A stretch of 64,000 nucleotides of DNA from Zhengitettix transpicula (taxonomy: Eukaryota > Arthropoda > Insecta > Orthoptera > Tetrigidae), in the NCBI GenBank assembly GCA_037074705.1, contig CM073596.1, positions 50,930,001-50,994,000 of the forward strand, written 5' to 3'. Positions 13,090 to 24,549 of this stretch are shown piece by piece (position 1 is the stretch's first letter; every line of letters begins with the position of its first letter). A program made the position numbers and the translations under genes. The notes below the pieces were generated by a model. The model worked only from the letters and a program-made list of their open reading frames with translations, did no database searches and had not been told where the DNA came from.

Positions 13090-13260
13090 TTTTACGTTAC
13101 ATACATTGATTTTGTTTATTTCGCTCAGTTCTACACCTCAACTTATTCGAAAGCACTTCCGTATTTTACTTAGATTTTACACCTGAAGAAACCGACAACG
13201 ATTTCCGAAACGCTACGTGGACCATTTTATCATTTTTTACACCATTTGTCGTCTTTTTTA
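13090..13260 (+). repeat. Terminal-motif repeat (family A), diverged
   Basis: ACACCTGAAGAAACCGACAA followed by CGATTTCCGAAACGCTACGT aligns with the core of the 10,068 copy: exact CTGAAGA and GAAAC, with GTGG further on. The hairpin between them has decayed. Confidence 0.4.
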
Positions 13261-13877
13261 ACTGGATTTTTATAATTACCATAAGTTTATATGCCATGAC
13301 TGAACGCCAGAATTAATCGTAGCAAAACAAGATTCTTCCACACGAAATAAAAACATTATAACAACATATAAACATTTTATATATTTAACTTTCATTAACA
13401 GCCATTTTTAATAAATCAAAAAAAAACTTTTTTGTACGTATTTTTACACCCATCAGGCTTAAAGAAAGGTTTGTTTTGATGTTATATTCATTTCCTCAGT
13501 TTTTCTGATGAATTAAAATTTAAAATCATTAACATAAAATAAAATAAATAATGGTCTTTATATATACTCAACAACTACATTTTCTTAACGGTCAAATAAT
13601 ATAATAGCCTCCTCCCCCACTCCAAAAAAAACAGGTAATATTAGACGTTAAAAATAAAAACCAAAAACAAAACTTGTTGCTTTCTTCCGGTGTGGAGTTG
13701 AGAATTGTTTGAGCTTTTTGAAATTCACCCGGCACAATCCAAGCGACGTTAACATAAGCAGAGATATTATTATAAAGGCAAAGAAGTTACGTTATCGGTA
13801 ACTGATCATAATTACAGTGAGGTTAGATTTAATATAAATCATTTCGAATATGATTCTGGAATGGTAAAGTGAATGCT

Positions 13878-13930
13878 GTCAAAATCTTAGCATTTCGTCA
13901 ATCAAATGAATGTTTCACATGTTTGGAGAC
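13878..13930 (+). repeat. Short match to the GIY-YIG flank at 24.3 kb
   Basis: AAAATCTTAGCATTTCGTCA followed by ATCAAATGAATGTTTC matches 24,285-24,321 almost base for base. In the 24.3-kb copy this directly precedes the GIY-YIG motif, so the 13.9-kb copy is probably a fragment of the same element, cut before the motif. Confidence 0.5.
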
Positions 13931-13934
13931 GACA

Positions 13935-15730
13935 AATCGCGTTTTTTTATAAGTAGTTTTATATTGGATATATATTATATTTGATTCAGGTATTTAGTGA
14001 CCTTTCAGTTAGTCCGATAGAACACAAGTTACACTCAGAGAAGGGGATTTTGTTAACTACACAATGTTTTAGTAGATGTAAATCTCATATTATTTAAATA
14101 GTTGGACGAACGTAGTATATAAAAATTTATAATAAGAAATAACGAGAAACAAGTTTGGTTTGAGGAGATTAGAAGCCAAATTCCGTAGGGTATTGGATTC
14201 TTTCAATCTAATATTTAAATTTGTTAATTAAATTTAAGGGGAACTCATTATAAATCAGAAAATAACGGACTAGGGTGTATTTATTTTATCACATAATGTG
14301 GTCTGTTAACTGCTTACTTCTTTATCTAGTTATTCAGCTTATGCAGGCGTCTTTATATTTACTACTCGATTTAATTACAAAATTCAACCTTGTTGAATAA
14401 GATTATAAGGCATTACGAGAATATGCAAGGTCTGTTTTTTTTCTTATTTCAATAAGACTAATTCCAGTGTATGAAGAATACAAAATATCAAATAAGTAAT
14501 ATTTAGAATATTAATTCTCTCCAAATGTATAATTTCTATATACGACTTGATATTTTCTCTGTAGTAACAAATAAGATGACGGGACACAAATACAAGTGTA
14601 GAAATCTATGTTTTATTTTTATTTCGTGCTTCTTTACACGAGCTTGTACCGTGCTGCTTATCGGGGGGGAAAAAATGCGACACTGCAATAAACATGTACG
14701 TAATCTGTCGGATAAGCACCTTCAACCACACATGAATATTTTTCAATTTAATAACGCAACAGGCGAAACGTCATAAAATTGACTTAACAATACTTTTATC
14801 ATCAAGGACTAGTGAATGTATCGGATATGTGTGTGGTATTCCAGGCCCTCCTCCTCCTCGCCATCTTGTTAACGATTATCGTGAATTTTATGGCTCAGAC
14901 CTTCAAGAACGCCGCACCTTAGAAGAATAATAACTGAGGAAACGACATTGGCGCCAAACCAAAGACGCATAGCCGCATTAATTTCCAATGTGGTGAGAGA
15001 AATTAAAGCGATTCGTAGACGACTACAACTGTTGCTAATTAAATAAGGGCGAGGTATTAAAAGATATGAAGAAAGAACACGACGAGGTAGTAGAAGATAC
15101 TGAAAAACTGACGATTTCTTCATTGTCAGACTGACTGAATGTTTATAATTTCAAGTTTCATAACACAACTTTACACTCACGCTGCAAAATTAAGAAGGTA
15201 CAAACAGATACTGAAACCTTATTTTAAACTGCATTCTTTTAATAAACCCTCTGATATTGGTCATAAATTACATTTTATTCTATATGTATATTATTATTTT
15301 TATATCCATACCCCAATTGTTTTTATCAGACGTGGGTTTTATCATAAAAAATGTATTTTTGGGAAAGTATATCGAATTTGGTCCATAATTTCGTCAATTA
15401 ACCATAGTCATCTATTATAATAAAACACATACAATACAGACATTTTCATTTTATACATTTATACAATCTTAAGTATTTGACAACCATTTTAAATTATTTA
15501 TAGTAAACCACTTTTGAATATTTCCGAAAACTACGACTAAATTCAAAATTAATAAAAACTTTTCCAGAAATTAATTTTTAAAAAATGTGAATGAGATTGG
15601 CGACTGTAAATAAACCATTCTGTCATATTTAACGACCATTAACAATTTTGTTATTCAAATCGATTATTTTTTTTCTTATTTAATAATAAATATATGTGTT
15701 TGTTAAAAACTGACGTAAAAATAAAATAAT
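13935..15730. other. Unassigned AT-rich DNA
   Basis: Several 80-90-codon frames occur on both strands (14,525-14,776 plus; 14,869-15,123 minus; 15,139-15,420 plus) with no recognisable domains. No other structure is seen. Confidence 0.55.
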
Positions 15731-15737
15731 ATCAGAC

Positions 15738-16134
15738 ATTATAATAAGATATATTTAACGACCAAACACCAAACTTTTTATTATTAAAAATTATTTATCA
15801 AATTTTTTTATTTATTTAACGGTGCTTCTTTCCGGCTCTGATCTGTACCTTCGAAGGGTCGAGTGGATGGAGGTTTGTCTGAACAAATAAATAACTAAAT
15901 AAAACAAATAAATAAGACAGACCATTTAGTAAGATCACAGCCAATAAGAGGTACTTATAAGTATCAAAACGCATCTTGACAAAAAAATAAATAAGACACA
16001 CCTTCCAGTCGGACCACAGCCTAGAGAGGAACAAATAAGTACCAAAACGTATCGCTGTTAACTTAAAAAAAAAGTGTATATAAAGTATTGAATAATAGTC
16101 TGGTAATTGGTCGTTAAATATATTCTATTATAAT
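15738..16134. repeat. Foldback or MITE-like element (family C), about 397 bp
   Basis: ATTATAATAAGATATATTTA then ACGACCA (from 15,738) is inverted at the right end as TGGTCGTTAAATATATTCTA then TTATAAT (ending 16,134), giving terminal inverted repeats of about 27 bp. Inside are two degenerate tandem units (about 15,903-15,980 and 15,985-16,062) sharing AAATAAATAAGACA and TA(C/T)CAAAACG(C/T)ATC. A further ATATTTAACGACCATTAACA lies just upstream near 15,630. No transposase is encoded; it would have to be non-autonomous. Confidence 0.5.
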
Positions 16135-16139
16135 TAAAA

Positions 16140-17090
16140 TTGCCGTTAAAATATCCGACTTAATAATGTTTAAAATATATATTTTCGACTCTATAACAAT
16201 TTTTATTTGTATTTTTATTCTTAGAAAATTAGGCACAATCAAGTGTCTGGAAATTTGCATTTTTTTTATAAAAAAAAACGATGGGGAATATATATCACGA
16301 TTACTATCAACGTGTAAAGTATAAGGAATGTTAATGTTAAGTTAGCAGTCGAGGCCTGTGAGTGGAGATAAGCAGGACATGGCACGTGATGCACGCGTAG
16401 AGACCACGCCTCGCTATCAGCTCTTACTAAGTGATTTACTACGGCACCGTCGACGGAATGTCCTACATTTCAACAACCTAACACACTGCCAGCACCGCGG
16501 TCTACTCAAATGGGAAATCCTCCCCGCAAAGCACTCCGTCTGATTGATAATTTACACCAGATGACCCGACGATCTAATAAAGCTGATTAACCAGTTTTCA
16601 ATCACTGTAATAGATCCTCGTAACGTTTTACAGTGTCTAAACTACTCTACATTAGTGGAGTAGTGCGCGATAGAGGACGCTGCTACGGTTGATAGAATAT
16701 TTTCTGAGAGCGGAATATTACACGACATGTCATTTAAAAAATGTTCCATGGAACAGAATGGTTCACGTTAACGTTATTATTTTACGGGAGAAAACTTTGT
16801 TACGTAAATCAACTCTCCTAAACCGTCTGACTTTTGTATCTTTCCACGTTTTGCTTGGCACCGTTGCTTTTTCTCTCTTCTTCACCACTTCTACAGTTTA
16901 CCTAATAGATCTTTGCTTTTTCATCATTTCCTGGTTATTGTACTTTTTACAACAAATAATCAGCTAATACTTTTTCATACGTTAATAAACTATTTTCAAG
17001 AGATTAATAAATAGCTTCTAAATGTCTCTGAGAAAAGAGCAGGCTAAAAGAATTATTCCGTCGACGTTGACGGAGTATTTTTTTTTTACT
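16140..17090. other. Unassigned DNA
   Basis: A less AT-rich block at 16,340-16,545 contains a 61-codon frame of no recognised type. The 92-codon frame at 16,689-16,967 is hydrophobic and unassigned. Confidence 0.5.
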
Positions 17091-17094
17091 TTTC

Positions 17095-17230
17095 TTACAC
17101 TTATCCACCAGTTTTGTGCTTGCGTGTCGTTCTTACAGCTCTTAAAATTTTGAATCACCTGACAAAATCAACAAGAATTAACATTATGTGGCATTTTATC
17201 ACTTCAATTTGACTGTAAATTGGATAACAC
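17095..17230 (+). repeat. Terminal-motif repeat (family A), badly diverged
   Basis: CACCTGACAAAATCAACAAG followed by AATTAACATTATGTGGCATT lines up with CACCTGACGAAAGGCACAAG ... GAAACGTTGTGTGGTATT. CTGACGA has become CTGACAA and GAAAC has become TTAAC. Confidence 0.35.
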
Positions 17231-17440
17231 TATATTTAATTAGTCTAAAATAATAAACTTTATTTTCACTTTACTTATAAAGATCGTATAGAATTATTCG
17301 CATTAGCGACAAAATCTTAAAATAAGGTTTAAATTGACCAAATAAATTAAAATCGTCCGCCTATTACTTTTTTTAAACTATATACGAGCGTGTGTGTGTG
17401 GTTTTTCTCCGGGAGGACTATCTAATACATTTTAATTTTA

Positions 17441-17911
17441 CAATAAATAAACCAATTAACCGTAAATAATAAAGCAACTGAAAAAAATATAATTTCAGGA
17501 CGGTTCGTTCTTAATCAGGTGTACATTTCAGTAATTAAGGACTTGAAGTATTATAAATAACCTTTATAATAGTTATATTTATCTGACTTGAGTATAATTA
17601 GAAATTAAACAGCCAAATTTGTCAAAAATTATTTAATAACACAAAAACTAAGATGGAGTTTCCTCCTCAGTCCACTACTTTATCAGGTTGGGAGAATGAT
17701 TAATAATACTTTTACAAATTCTTCTATTATTGTCACTAATAATTTGTTTGAATTTCAAAGTTCTTCCATTATTATCAGCATAAATTTGACATTATTTTAA
17801 AAATTTAGTGCCTGTTCTAACCCAAAAAATTAAGGACGAAACATTGTGAAATTATATTTTCATATCAACTACTTTATTAATTTTTTTGACTTGGTTCAAT
17901 TAATTTATTGT
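17441..17911. repeat. Foldback element (family B), about 471 bp
   Basis: The left end ACAATAAATAAACCAATTAA is inverted at the right end (TTGACTTGGTTCAATTAATT, then TATTGT). The right arm contains ATTAAGGACGAAACATTGTG, matching AATTAAGGAAGAAACGTTGT in the 20.3-kb copy. It is longer than the two sister copies, so extra internal sequence is likely. Confidence 0.45.
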
Positions 17912-18181
17912 AAAATCCACCTAAATTCTTCACAACCTGACTCCATAGAGTATTCAAGAAAAAGAGTAAAATAACGCATTGCATTGCCGTTTATTTTTAG
18001 AAGAGTCACGAAACTTTTATGCTTAAAAAATTAATGATGAAACGGCAATTGAAAAATATTTGTTTGCAAAGAACACTATACAAATTGGTGACAATTCAGA
18101 GCAATAATTACGTCACATATTTATGTGAAATACGCTGGAATTAAAGACAGTTAGAATAATAAATATAGTAAATAATATAAC

Positions 18182-18403
18182 ATGACCTTATACAGACACT
18201 TCATATTTTTTTATTGCAAATAATATATTAATTTGGTAAGTTTTACGTTTTTTTATTATATTTACTATTTCTTGCCTTTGTTTACTTTGTATAATTATAC
18301 TATTAATCTCCTATTTAGGAAAATTCATGAAGAAGATACAAATAGGTATCGAAACATCTTTACAATTTAAATAAAAATTTTTAAAGTGTCTGTATTAGGT
18401 CAT
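18182..18403 (+). repeat. Foldback element with hammerhead-like hairpin, 222 bp
   Basis: ATGACCTTATACAGACACTT at the left is inverted at the right as AAGTGTCTGTATTAGGTCAT (one substitution in 20). Between the arms the plus strand carries CATGAAGA-A-GATAC-AAATAG-GTATC-GAAAC at 18,326-18,355, with a perfect 5-bp stem. The order arm, spacer, core hairpin, GAAAC, opposite arm is the same as at 47,293-47,489. No NUH cleavage triplet is obvious after GAAAC. Confidence 0.55.
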
Positions 18404-18409
18404 CAGTTG

Positions 18410-20255
18410 TTTTATTAATTCAAAAACAGACGTTAAATTAAGAAGTAGAAAATAAAAGTCCAATAATTCTCTTCGACAGACTTGAAAAATATAGGATGAG
18501 GTAGTTTGTTCTAGTCCGTTGATGATTTTAAATATAAGTTATTTTGCCGTCCATATTTTTTTGGATAATTAGATGAAGAAAAGACAATTAGATGAAAAAA
18601 ATTATATATATATAGTTATTTAATGCCTAACATTATGCGAGTCACAGTTCAATGTTCAAATTTAGTTGAATAAACATATTCTCCGTACAGAAACTTGGAA
18701 TTCAATCCCTGTGGATTTTTAAAGATAATTTCTTTGGGTACATCGTTATTTTACTTCGTGTGGTGGAAGCAGCCGTCTGCCATCTATGAGTTACGAGAAG
18801 CACTAAAAGTACAAGCTGTATCTTGTTCGTGACTAAGAAGCGCGCCCAGATACTAGGCAACCATATTCACAGCAGAGGTGGTAGGTGCGTCGCCCCGACA
18901 GGCGTCCAAACGGGTCAATATTGCCGTGAAATTAACGACTCGAATTAAGTAAAGTAAAAACAAAGTAATTTATATTCCGCAAAGTAATAAAAATATATTA
19001 TCCGAACGATTCAGTCTAATATTCAAAATTGTTCAGTTGTGTCCAAGAAACGTTAATCTCACATAATCCTTTAAGATCTATGATTGAAATACTGTGTGTG
19101 TATTCTGCTAAACATTAAAATTAAATACCGTTACAGTGATGAAATAATTTTAAATTACCTTACATATTACCATTGAATTTTAATAAGTAACCAAGTTCTT
19201 GCTTTGTTAATATTCACCTTCAATATATATTTATTTAACTTCATTGAGGGTGGTATATTTAAAATTCGTACAATGTGGGTCAATAAATTGTTTACAAACA
19301 TGTACTTAAAGAAGGGAAAAAATCGATTGATTACCCCTATAAAACGTTTTACTACTAATACAGATTAACTATGATTGTGACTAAGTGACGTCATACAGTT
19401 CTCAGCACTTCAGTGCAACGCGTTAAAGATTAAACAACACAAAACAAATCATTATTAAAATATAATTTAATTTTACACTTCACATCACTGAATTTTATTA
19501 ATAGCAACCCATTATTCTGACAATAAATACCTATCCATAATTCGTTAATCTTCTTTCGAATATTTTAATAGTCTGTTGGACATTCCGATCACCAATTGTT
19601 CTATGAAGTAACGAAAATTTTCCTATTTCAGTTCTCTGTTTACTGCGTCTAATCTTGCACGAACTATCGCTTTTAGATAAGTAAACTGTTTACATTTCTC
19701 GAGGCCGGTTCGTTACTGTGGGCCCTGAATAAAGCCAGTTTCCTACAAAGTCTCCAACTCATACGAGATAATCCTATGTTTATTCCCGAATTTTGTCCAG
19801 TGCCAATCGTTTTAATTTTATTGGCCCCTGAATTTTCACCTTACTCCAGGAAGTGGAATGCTGACACTTTCTCGAGAGTGTGGTGATGCTGATCTGCATG
19901 CAGGAGATGACTGACCCTTGCTCCCAGCCCACGCGACTGAAACGCTAAATCACCACTAAATACGCCACACACACACACACGTCGTATCATGTCACAGAAA
20001 GGAAAGAACAAATCAAAATAGCCGATCATAGAGTTGAGACATTCGCATGTTCTGACTAATATTTTTATTAGTACATGTTCTTTCACTAATTTTACTACTA
20101 GTAAAATGACTGAACATCTTCTCTCAATTCACAAGAGCGTTGAACGTTCCGAGTCTGATATGTACTTTCGTTATTTCTTGATAAATCAAACGAAATTCAC
20201 AAACATGAATATTAAATAGAACTTAATTATTATAATTATCTGACATATATTAATT
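18410..20255. other. Unassigned AT-rich DNA
   Basis: No gene recognised. An (AC)n run lies at 19,965-19,980. An 81-codon minus frame (19,841-20,086) crosses it and is not credible. Confidence 0.55.
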
Positions 20256-20261
20256 TTAAAA

Positions 20262-20619
20262 TAAGTAAATAAACTAGCCAAAAGTAAGAAATAAAATTTC
20301 ACTACGTTTTGTTCTCATTATCATAACATGTTTAATATGGACGCTGAACAGACTTACATAGTTTAAATTAAATTAATTATAATTTTTGTCTGTTTGGGCC
20401 TCATTAAAAATTAAAACTGATTTAACTTATAATTTTTACCAGTTTTATATAATTTTACACAACAACTTTGTCAAACCATGTATAAATAGACCTAAATTAC
20501 TCTAATGTACACCTGATAAAGTCTCGAATTAAGGAAGAAACGTTGTAAAATTAAATATTTCATCAATTTGTTTTCAATTATTAATTTTTTTCTGACTTAC
20601 AGTCGGTTTATTTATTTAT
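20262..20619. repeat. Foldback element (family B), about 358 bp
   Basis: The left end TAAGTAAATAAACTAGCC is inverted as CAGTCGGTTTATTTATTTA at the right end. The minus strand of the left arm carries a decayed motif (ACAAAACGTAGTG). The plus strand of the right arm carries CTGATAAAGTCTCGAATTAA then GGAAGAAACGTTGT. It is a sister of 7,443-7,770. Confidence 0.55.
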
Positions 20620-22852
20620 TATAAAACTTAAATCTCGCTATTTGGAATGCACGAAAGTGATGATGGACGGGAAGACTACTTCCAAATTTCAGAAACTTTT
20701 CTCTGAAAATTTGACTATTGTTTTATAATAAAGAACATAATTAAGTTCGAAGTTTTAAGAGAACTTGTATTTATGAAACATTTAATAAAATTATTCAATC
20801 TTAAAATGTATAAAAAACATATTTCGGTAAATATCACAATAGACAATTATTTAATAAGAAATTAAAAATCCAACATATAAAATAGCCTATTCAAACCGAT
20901 AGCTGCGAGCTTGACTGAACCAGTCACTAAAAACGCACATTCAATAACATATTTGCCATAAATATTTATGAAAATAAGTGTTTCGAATACCAGTTGTTTA
21001 CACTAATTTTTGTAGGATAATTCCTTTATTTACTGGGATGTTACTAAAGAAAATAAAGTACATATCAAATACTTTTTCTCATAATAAATCATGTAACGCG
21101 GGACATGAAAACTATATTTTAGTAATAGTATTTTTAATTCTTTTAAGTTATTTAGTCTGAATTTCCTCATTCTAAGGAATTGTCTAAATTAATATGTAAT
21201 TTTCGATCATGTTTACGTTATTGCAACCGAAATCCTGATATCTATAATAAATAATGTTTTATAAATAATAACATGGAAATTTTCGCGTAAAAACAACTAC
21301 GAAAATAATAAATCTTTGTTAATCTTTTAATAGACATGAAGAATTAAAAAACACAGATTCAAATCCAAGAATACCCATACAATTCGCCCTTCTCCCACCC
21401 TGCTAATAAGTTAATGGAATACCGCAGCTCTATTGAACAATTTTATACATAAATATTAGTATATATTTTTTAATCAAATGTTTTATTCCACTTTATTTTA
21501 TTTTACTCTCAGTATTTTAAACAGTAGCTAATATTTTTCACACTAAAATTTAATAACTAATTACATAGTAAAAAAATCAGTTATTTTTCATAATATATAG
21601 CAGAAATACATGCAATACATTCTCCTGCACAAAGATGTAGAGCCGCAATTGAGAATTTAATCTGTTTTAAATTTGGTTAAACTAAATTATTTAATTCATA
21701 ATCCATCTGAGTAAAGCCAATTGCATTTATTAAAAAATGTGTGTGCTGGAACCCATGAAAAAGCTTAGGAGGAAGAGTCTTTATGGGCACGTTACCTGTG
21801 CCTATCTTTGCTCAACACAATGTTGACTTATCTATGGATTACCTCATTCGTTGTTGTCCTTGCGAGGTTATGGATGTAAAGCCCTATCAGTTCTGGTTCT
21901 TTCTATAGAGCATTTATTACTCAACGAGTGTACTTTTTAAAGTCCTGGCAGTAATAACAGTTCAGAATACATCAAACGTAAATGGCGCCATTTTATAGTC
22001 ATTATGGTAATTTAATAATTAGTAACGATTACTATATATAGGTTTATATTAACTTAAAAGATCCCACAAAAAGCACCCAACGATCGGCAACCATTACTTG
22101 CTATTCACAAGACAATTACGTACGTAATTATTACTGGGATCCCTTATTTAAAGAAAAAACATACAGGTACACGATTTAAAAGAGAGAATAAATAACCAGG
22201 AAAAAAATTGTTCAACGTGAATCTCATGATTTTAGAACATTAGAAAACTGAGACACTTTATGGTGGAAGCCGTAGAAAAGTAGCAGTCAAACACTACTTA
22301 AATAATCTACAGCGAATTAAATCATGGAAAGATAAACGTATTGGGTTAGTGCAACATAATTTATATAAATTGAGGAAAGGCAATTATAAACTAGAAATAA
22401 AAACCGATTTTAAAAAATAAAATAGATGCATTCCTTTCCCAGGACTTTTTACAGTTAAATTAAGGGTAAGACAAAGTTAAATACTTCAGTGATATATTTC
22501 ATGTTATTTAAAATTCTATTCAAATAAATAAGCCAGAGATTATAAAGGCAAGTGTGGGTTTAAAGTTAAGATGAGCTTAAGGATGGGGTTAAATATACTC
22601 CTAATTTTAAATATATTTTCAAACTCGGTAATATTTGTTCCAGTACGTCTTGCCCTATATAACAATCAACCCATCCGCAGACAAAATCTGTAGATAAATT
22701 TTCAGGCGTGAAATGAGGTTTCATTGCCTTATTTGGTAACTCAATATCAATATTGTTAGAAAAACAAGATAAAATAAGACAGGTAAAAAATATTTATCTA
22801 ATTCCAGTTTAAGTTCTTGGATTTTATGTTACTAAATAATTGCATTAATAAG

Positions 22853-22855
<3 letters not shown>
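20620..22855. other. Unassigned AT-rich DNA
   Basis: No recognised gene or repeat. Around 22,248-22,420 the plus strand has an open stretch without ATG whose translation (KHYLNNLQRIKSWKDK, then RIGLVQHNLYKLRKG) looks protein-like, but I cannot assign it; it may be a transposon relic. Confidence 0.5.

Positions 22856-22856
<1 letters not shown>

Positions 22857-22899
<43 letters not shown>
22857..22899. repeat. (TA)n microsatellite
   Basis: About 43 bp of alternating A and T. Confidence 0.95.
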
Positions 22900-22902
<3 letters not shown>

Positions 22903-23089
22903 CAGAACTTGGGAGGCTTAAATTAGTAGAAAAATTTTTATTACAAATTATAGCGTCAACATCGGACATCGGCAGTCACCACCCACGATTATGCCATAAC
23001 TGCATATATTCTAAATTAATGTTATTAATTTCATTCATGTATAATTTGAAATAATTTTTTTGGCAATTAATAAAAGTAAAGATCCAATT

Positions 23090-23600
23090 CCCCGTGGAGA
23101 AACGTAGAACGGTTGCGCAACTGGTGCGTGACCCAAAAGTATGTGGGTCGAGCGTGTCTGAAACGCGACTGATTTGAAATTTGTCGCCGTCCTTGATCTG
23201 TGGGCCCGATGAGAAGCATGAGAGACACGAATGAGAGAGGCCGGACTCGTCCGCCACCGCCTGTGCGCTGCTGCGTTCCTGGTGGAAGTCGCTCTGCAGG
23301 CGGCGAGGGTAATCGGCGTTGCAACGTCTTCCTTCTCCACCCACCCACACACTCTCTCTCCGGCAGCCGGCGCCAAGCACGTGCACTTACCCTCTCTCCG
23401 ACCGCCCCCACCTCGCTCGTTCCCTCTCCACGTCGGGCTGGTCGCGTGCTCCCCTCTTCACCAGCTTTCTCCCCTCTTTATCTCTCCCTGTGTCCGCGGT
23501 TCTCCCTTCCAACCGGCTACCGTCCATCCCTTGACATATGGCACCTCGCAATCCCCACCCCCGGAATTACCTAGATGCAGGCGAGGACCACGTTCGTAAT
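23090..23600. promoter_or_regulatory. GC- and CpG-rich patch; possible promoter or 5' exon region
   Basis: This block is much richer in G+C and CpG than its surroundings, with long CT-rich runs on the plus strand (CTCTCTCTCC and similar). Overlapping open frames of 71-136 codons occur in most frames of both strands, as expected when stops are rare in GC-rich DNA, and none resembles a known protein. On the minus strand GAGAGGGTAAGTGC (around 23,384-23,397) matches a 5' splice donor well (G|GTAAGTG, boundary at 23,391/23,390). A plausible reading is a promoter with a non-coding first exon on the minus strand. This is inference; no start site or downstream exon is identified. Confidence 0.3.
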
Positions 23601-23804
23601 TTGAAATGGTGTCGTGATTCGGAGAGACAATCGATACAAAATTTAAACGTACGACGTTGTTAAAAGCCTGGAACTCGATAGTAGGAAGAGCGATCCCAAA
23701 GGCCACACAAGTGGAAAATTAAGATAAATCCCTTAATCTTTTCCTTACGAAAATAATTCTGTCCTTCCACATATTGATCTAAATGGCATAAAAATACAGC
23801 ATTT

Positions 23805-23995
23805 CGTAAAAAATACCTAGGGAAACAATATGTAACTAAAAAAAACTTAAGCAGATGGATCTCAAAGTCAAGAAAATGCAATGGTTACTTAGGAGAACGT
23901 CCAAACTACCGCTTTTAAGTAAACTCCTTATTTATAAAATAGTCCTTAAACTGATATTGATTTATGTGTGTCGAACAGTGTGGTTGCACGATCAA
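23805..23995 (+). pseudogene. Jockey-like LINE reverse-transcriptase relic
   Basis: KYLG is encoded at 23,811-23,822 in one frame. After a frameshift the open frame from 23,855 gives MDLKVKKMQWLLRRTSKLPL then LSKLLIYKIVLKLILIYVCR. Jockey-clade reverse transcriptases have an equivalent block (a KYLG motif, then a basic L-K-x-(L/M)-x-W-L-x-x-(R/K)-x-S-K-L stretch and LLIYK-x-x-(L/I)-K). The Pro-x-W-T-Y-G that normally follows is lost. The fragment is about 190 bp and abuts a minus-strand terminal-motif repeat at 24,022, so it was probably broken by that insertion. Confidence 0.6.
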
Positions 23996-24021
23996 GTCCA
24001 ACATTGCAATAATAATAAACA

Positions 24022-24280
24022 GAGAAACCAATCAATACGTTTCTGGAATCCCTGTCCCTTTCTTCAGGTACTAAAAAGGGCCTAGTGCGACACAACTGCA
24101 CTAGTCAGCTGACAAAACTCAGAAGCGAAGAAAACGAAATGACAATGAGCGAGTAGAAGGTTTAGCGTAATAATACGGAATCGTAACAATTGTTGAGTTT
24201 CACAGCGTCTGTATGTACATTAATTGTTGTAATGTTTGATTTAATGTGAAGCATCTATGATATGAGTCTTTAATAGTACC
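24022..24280 (-). repeat. Terminal-motif repeat (family A), minus-strand copy
   Basis: On the minus strand the core is CTGAAGA (24,067-24,061), AA, GGGA, a 6-nt loop, TTCC, A, GAAAC (24,043-24,039). Beyond the core the body (CGACACAACTGCACTAGTCA, CAATTGTTGAGTTTCACAGC, TTTGATTTAATGTGAA, GATATGAGTCT) matches the 46,224-46,500 copy over about 250 bp. The hairpin is still paired through a G-T wobble. Confidence 0.7.
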
Positions 24281-24282
24281 TG

Positions 24283-24475
24283 GTGTCAAAGTTTAAAATC
24301 TTAGCATTTTGCCAATCAAATGAATGTTTCGAATTGACTATGTTTTTGGAGACTGTTTATCGCTGGGATTGTAACTCCTGCTACATAGGACAAACAAAAC
24401 GTTCCCTGAATACCCGTATACCAAGGAACGTATTTCTAATGTCAAACTTCCCACATATAAGGAAGAATTGTCACT
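24283..24475 (+). pseudogene. GIY-YIG endonuclease fragment, Penelope-like retroelement type
   Basis: The frame from about 24,283 encodes ETVYRWDCNSCYIGQTKRSL, then NTRI. This resembles the GIY-YIG nuclease of Penelope-like elements, whose core reads (G)VY-x-x-x-C-x-x-C ... Y(I/V)GQT-x-R-(S/x)-x-x-TR. The first Gly is Thr here; YIG, the GQTKRS loop and the Arg of TR are kept. The usual acidic/His block after TR appears in another frame (YTKER), so a frameshift lies near 24,420. No reverse-transcriptase domain is attached upstream. GIY-YIG nucleases exist in other contexts, but this motif with QTKRS is typical of these retroelements. Relic; not functional. Confidence 0.65.
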
Positions 24476-24549
24476 GGAGAAGGCTTTATAACGTCAATGC
24501 AAAGCTACTTAGTTCTCGCTCGAAAGCATATAGAATTATATTGTAATAT

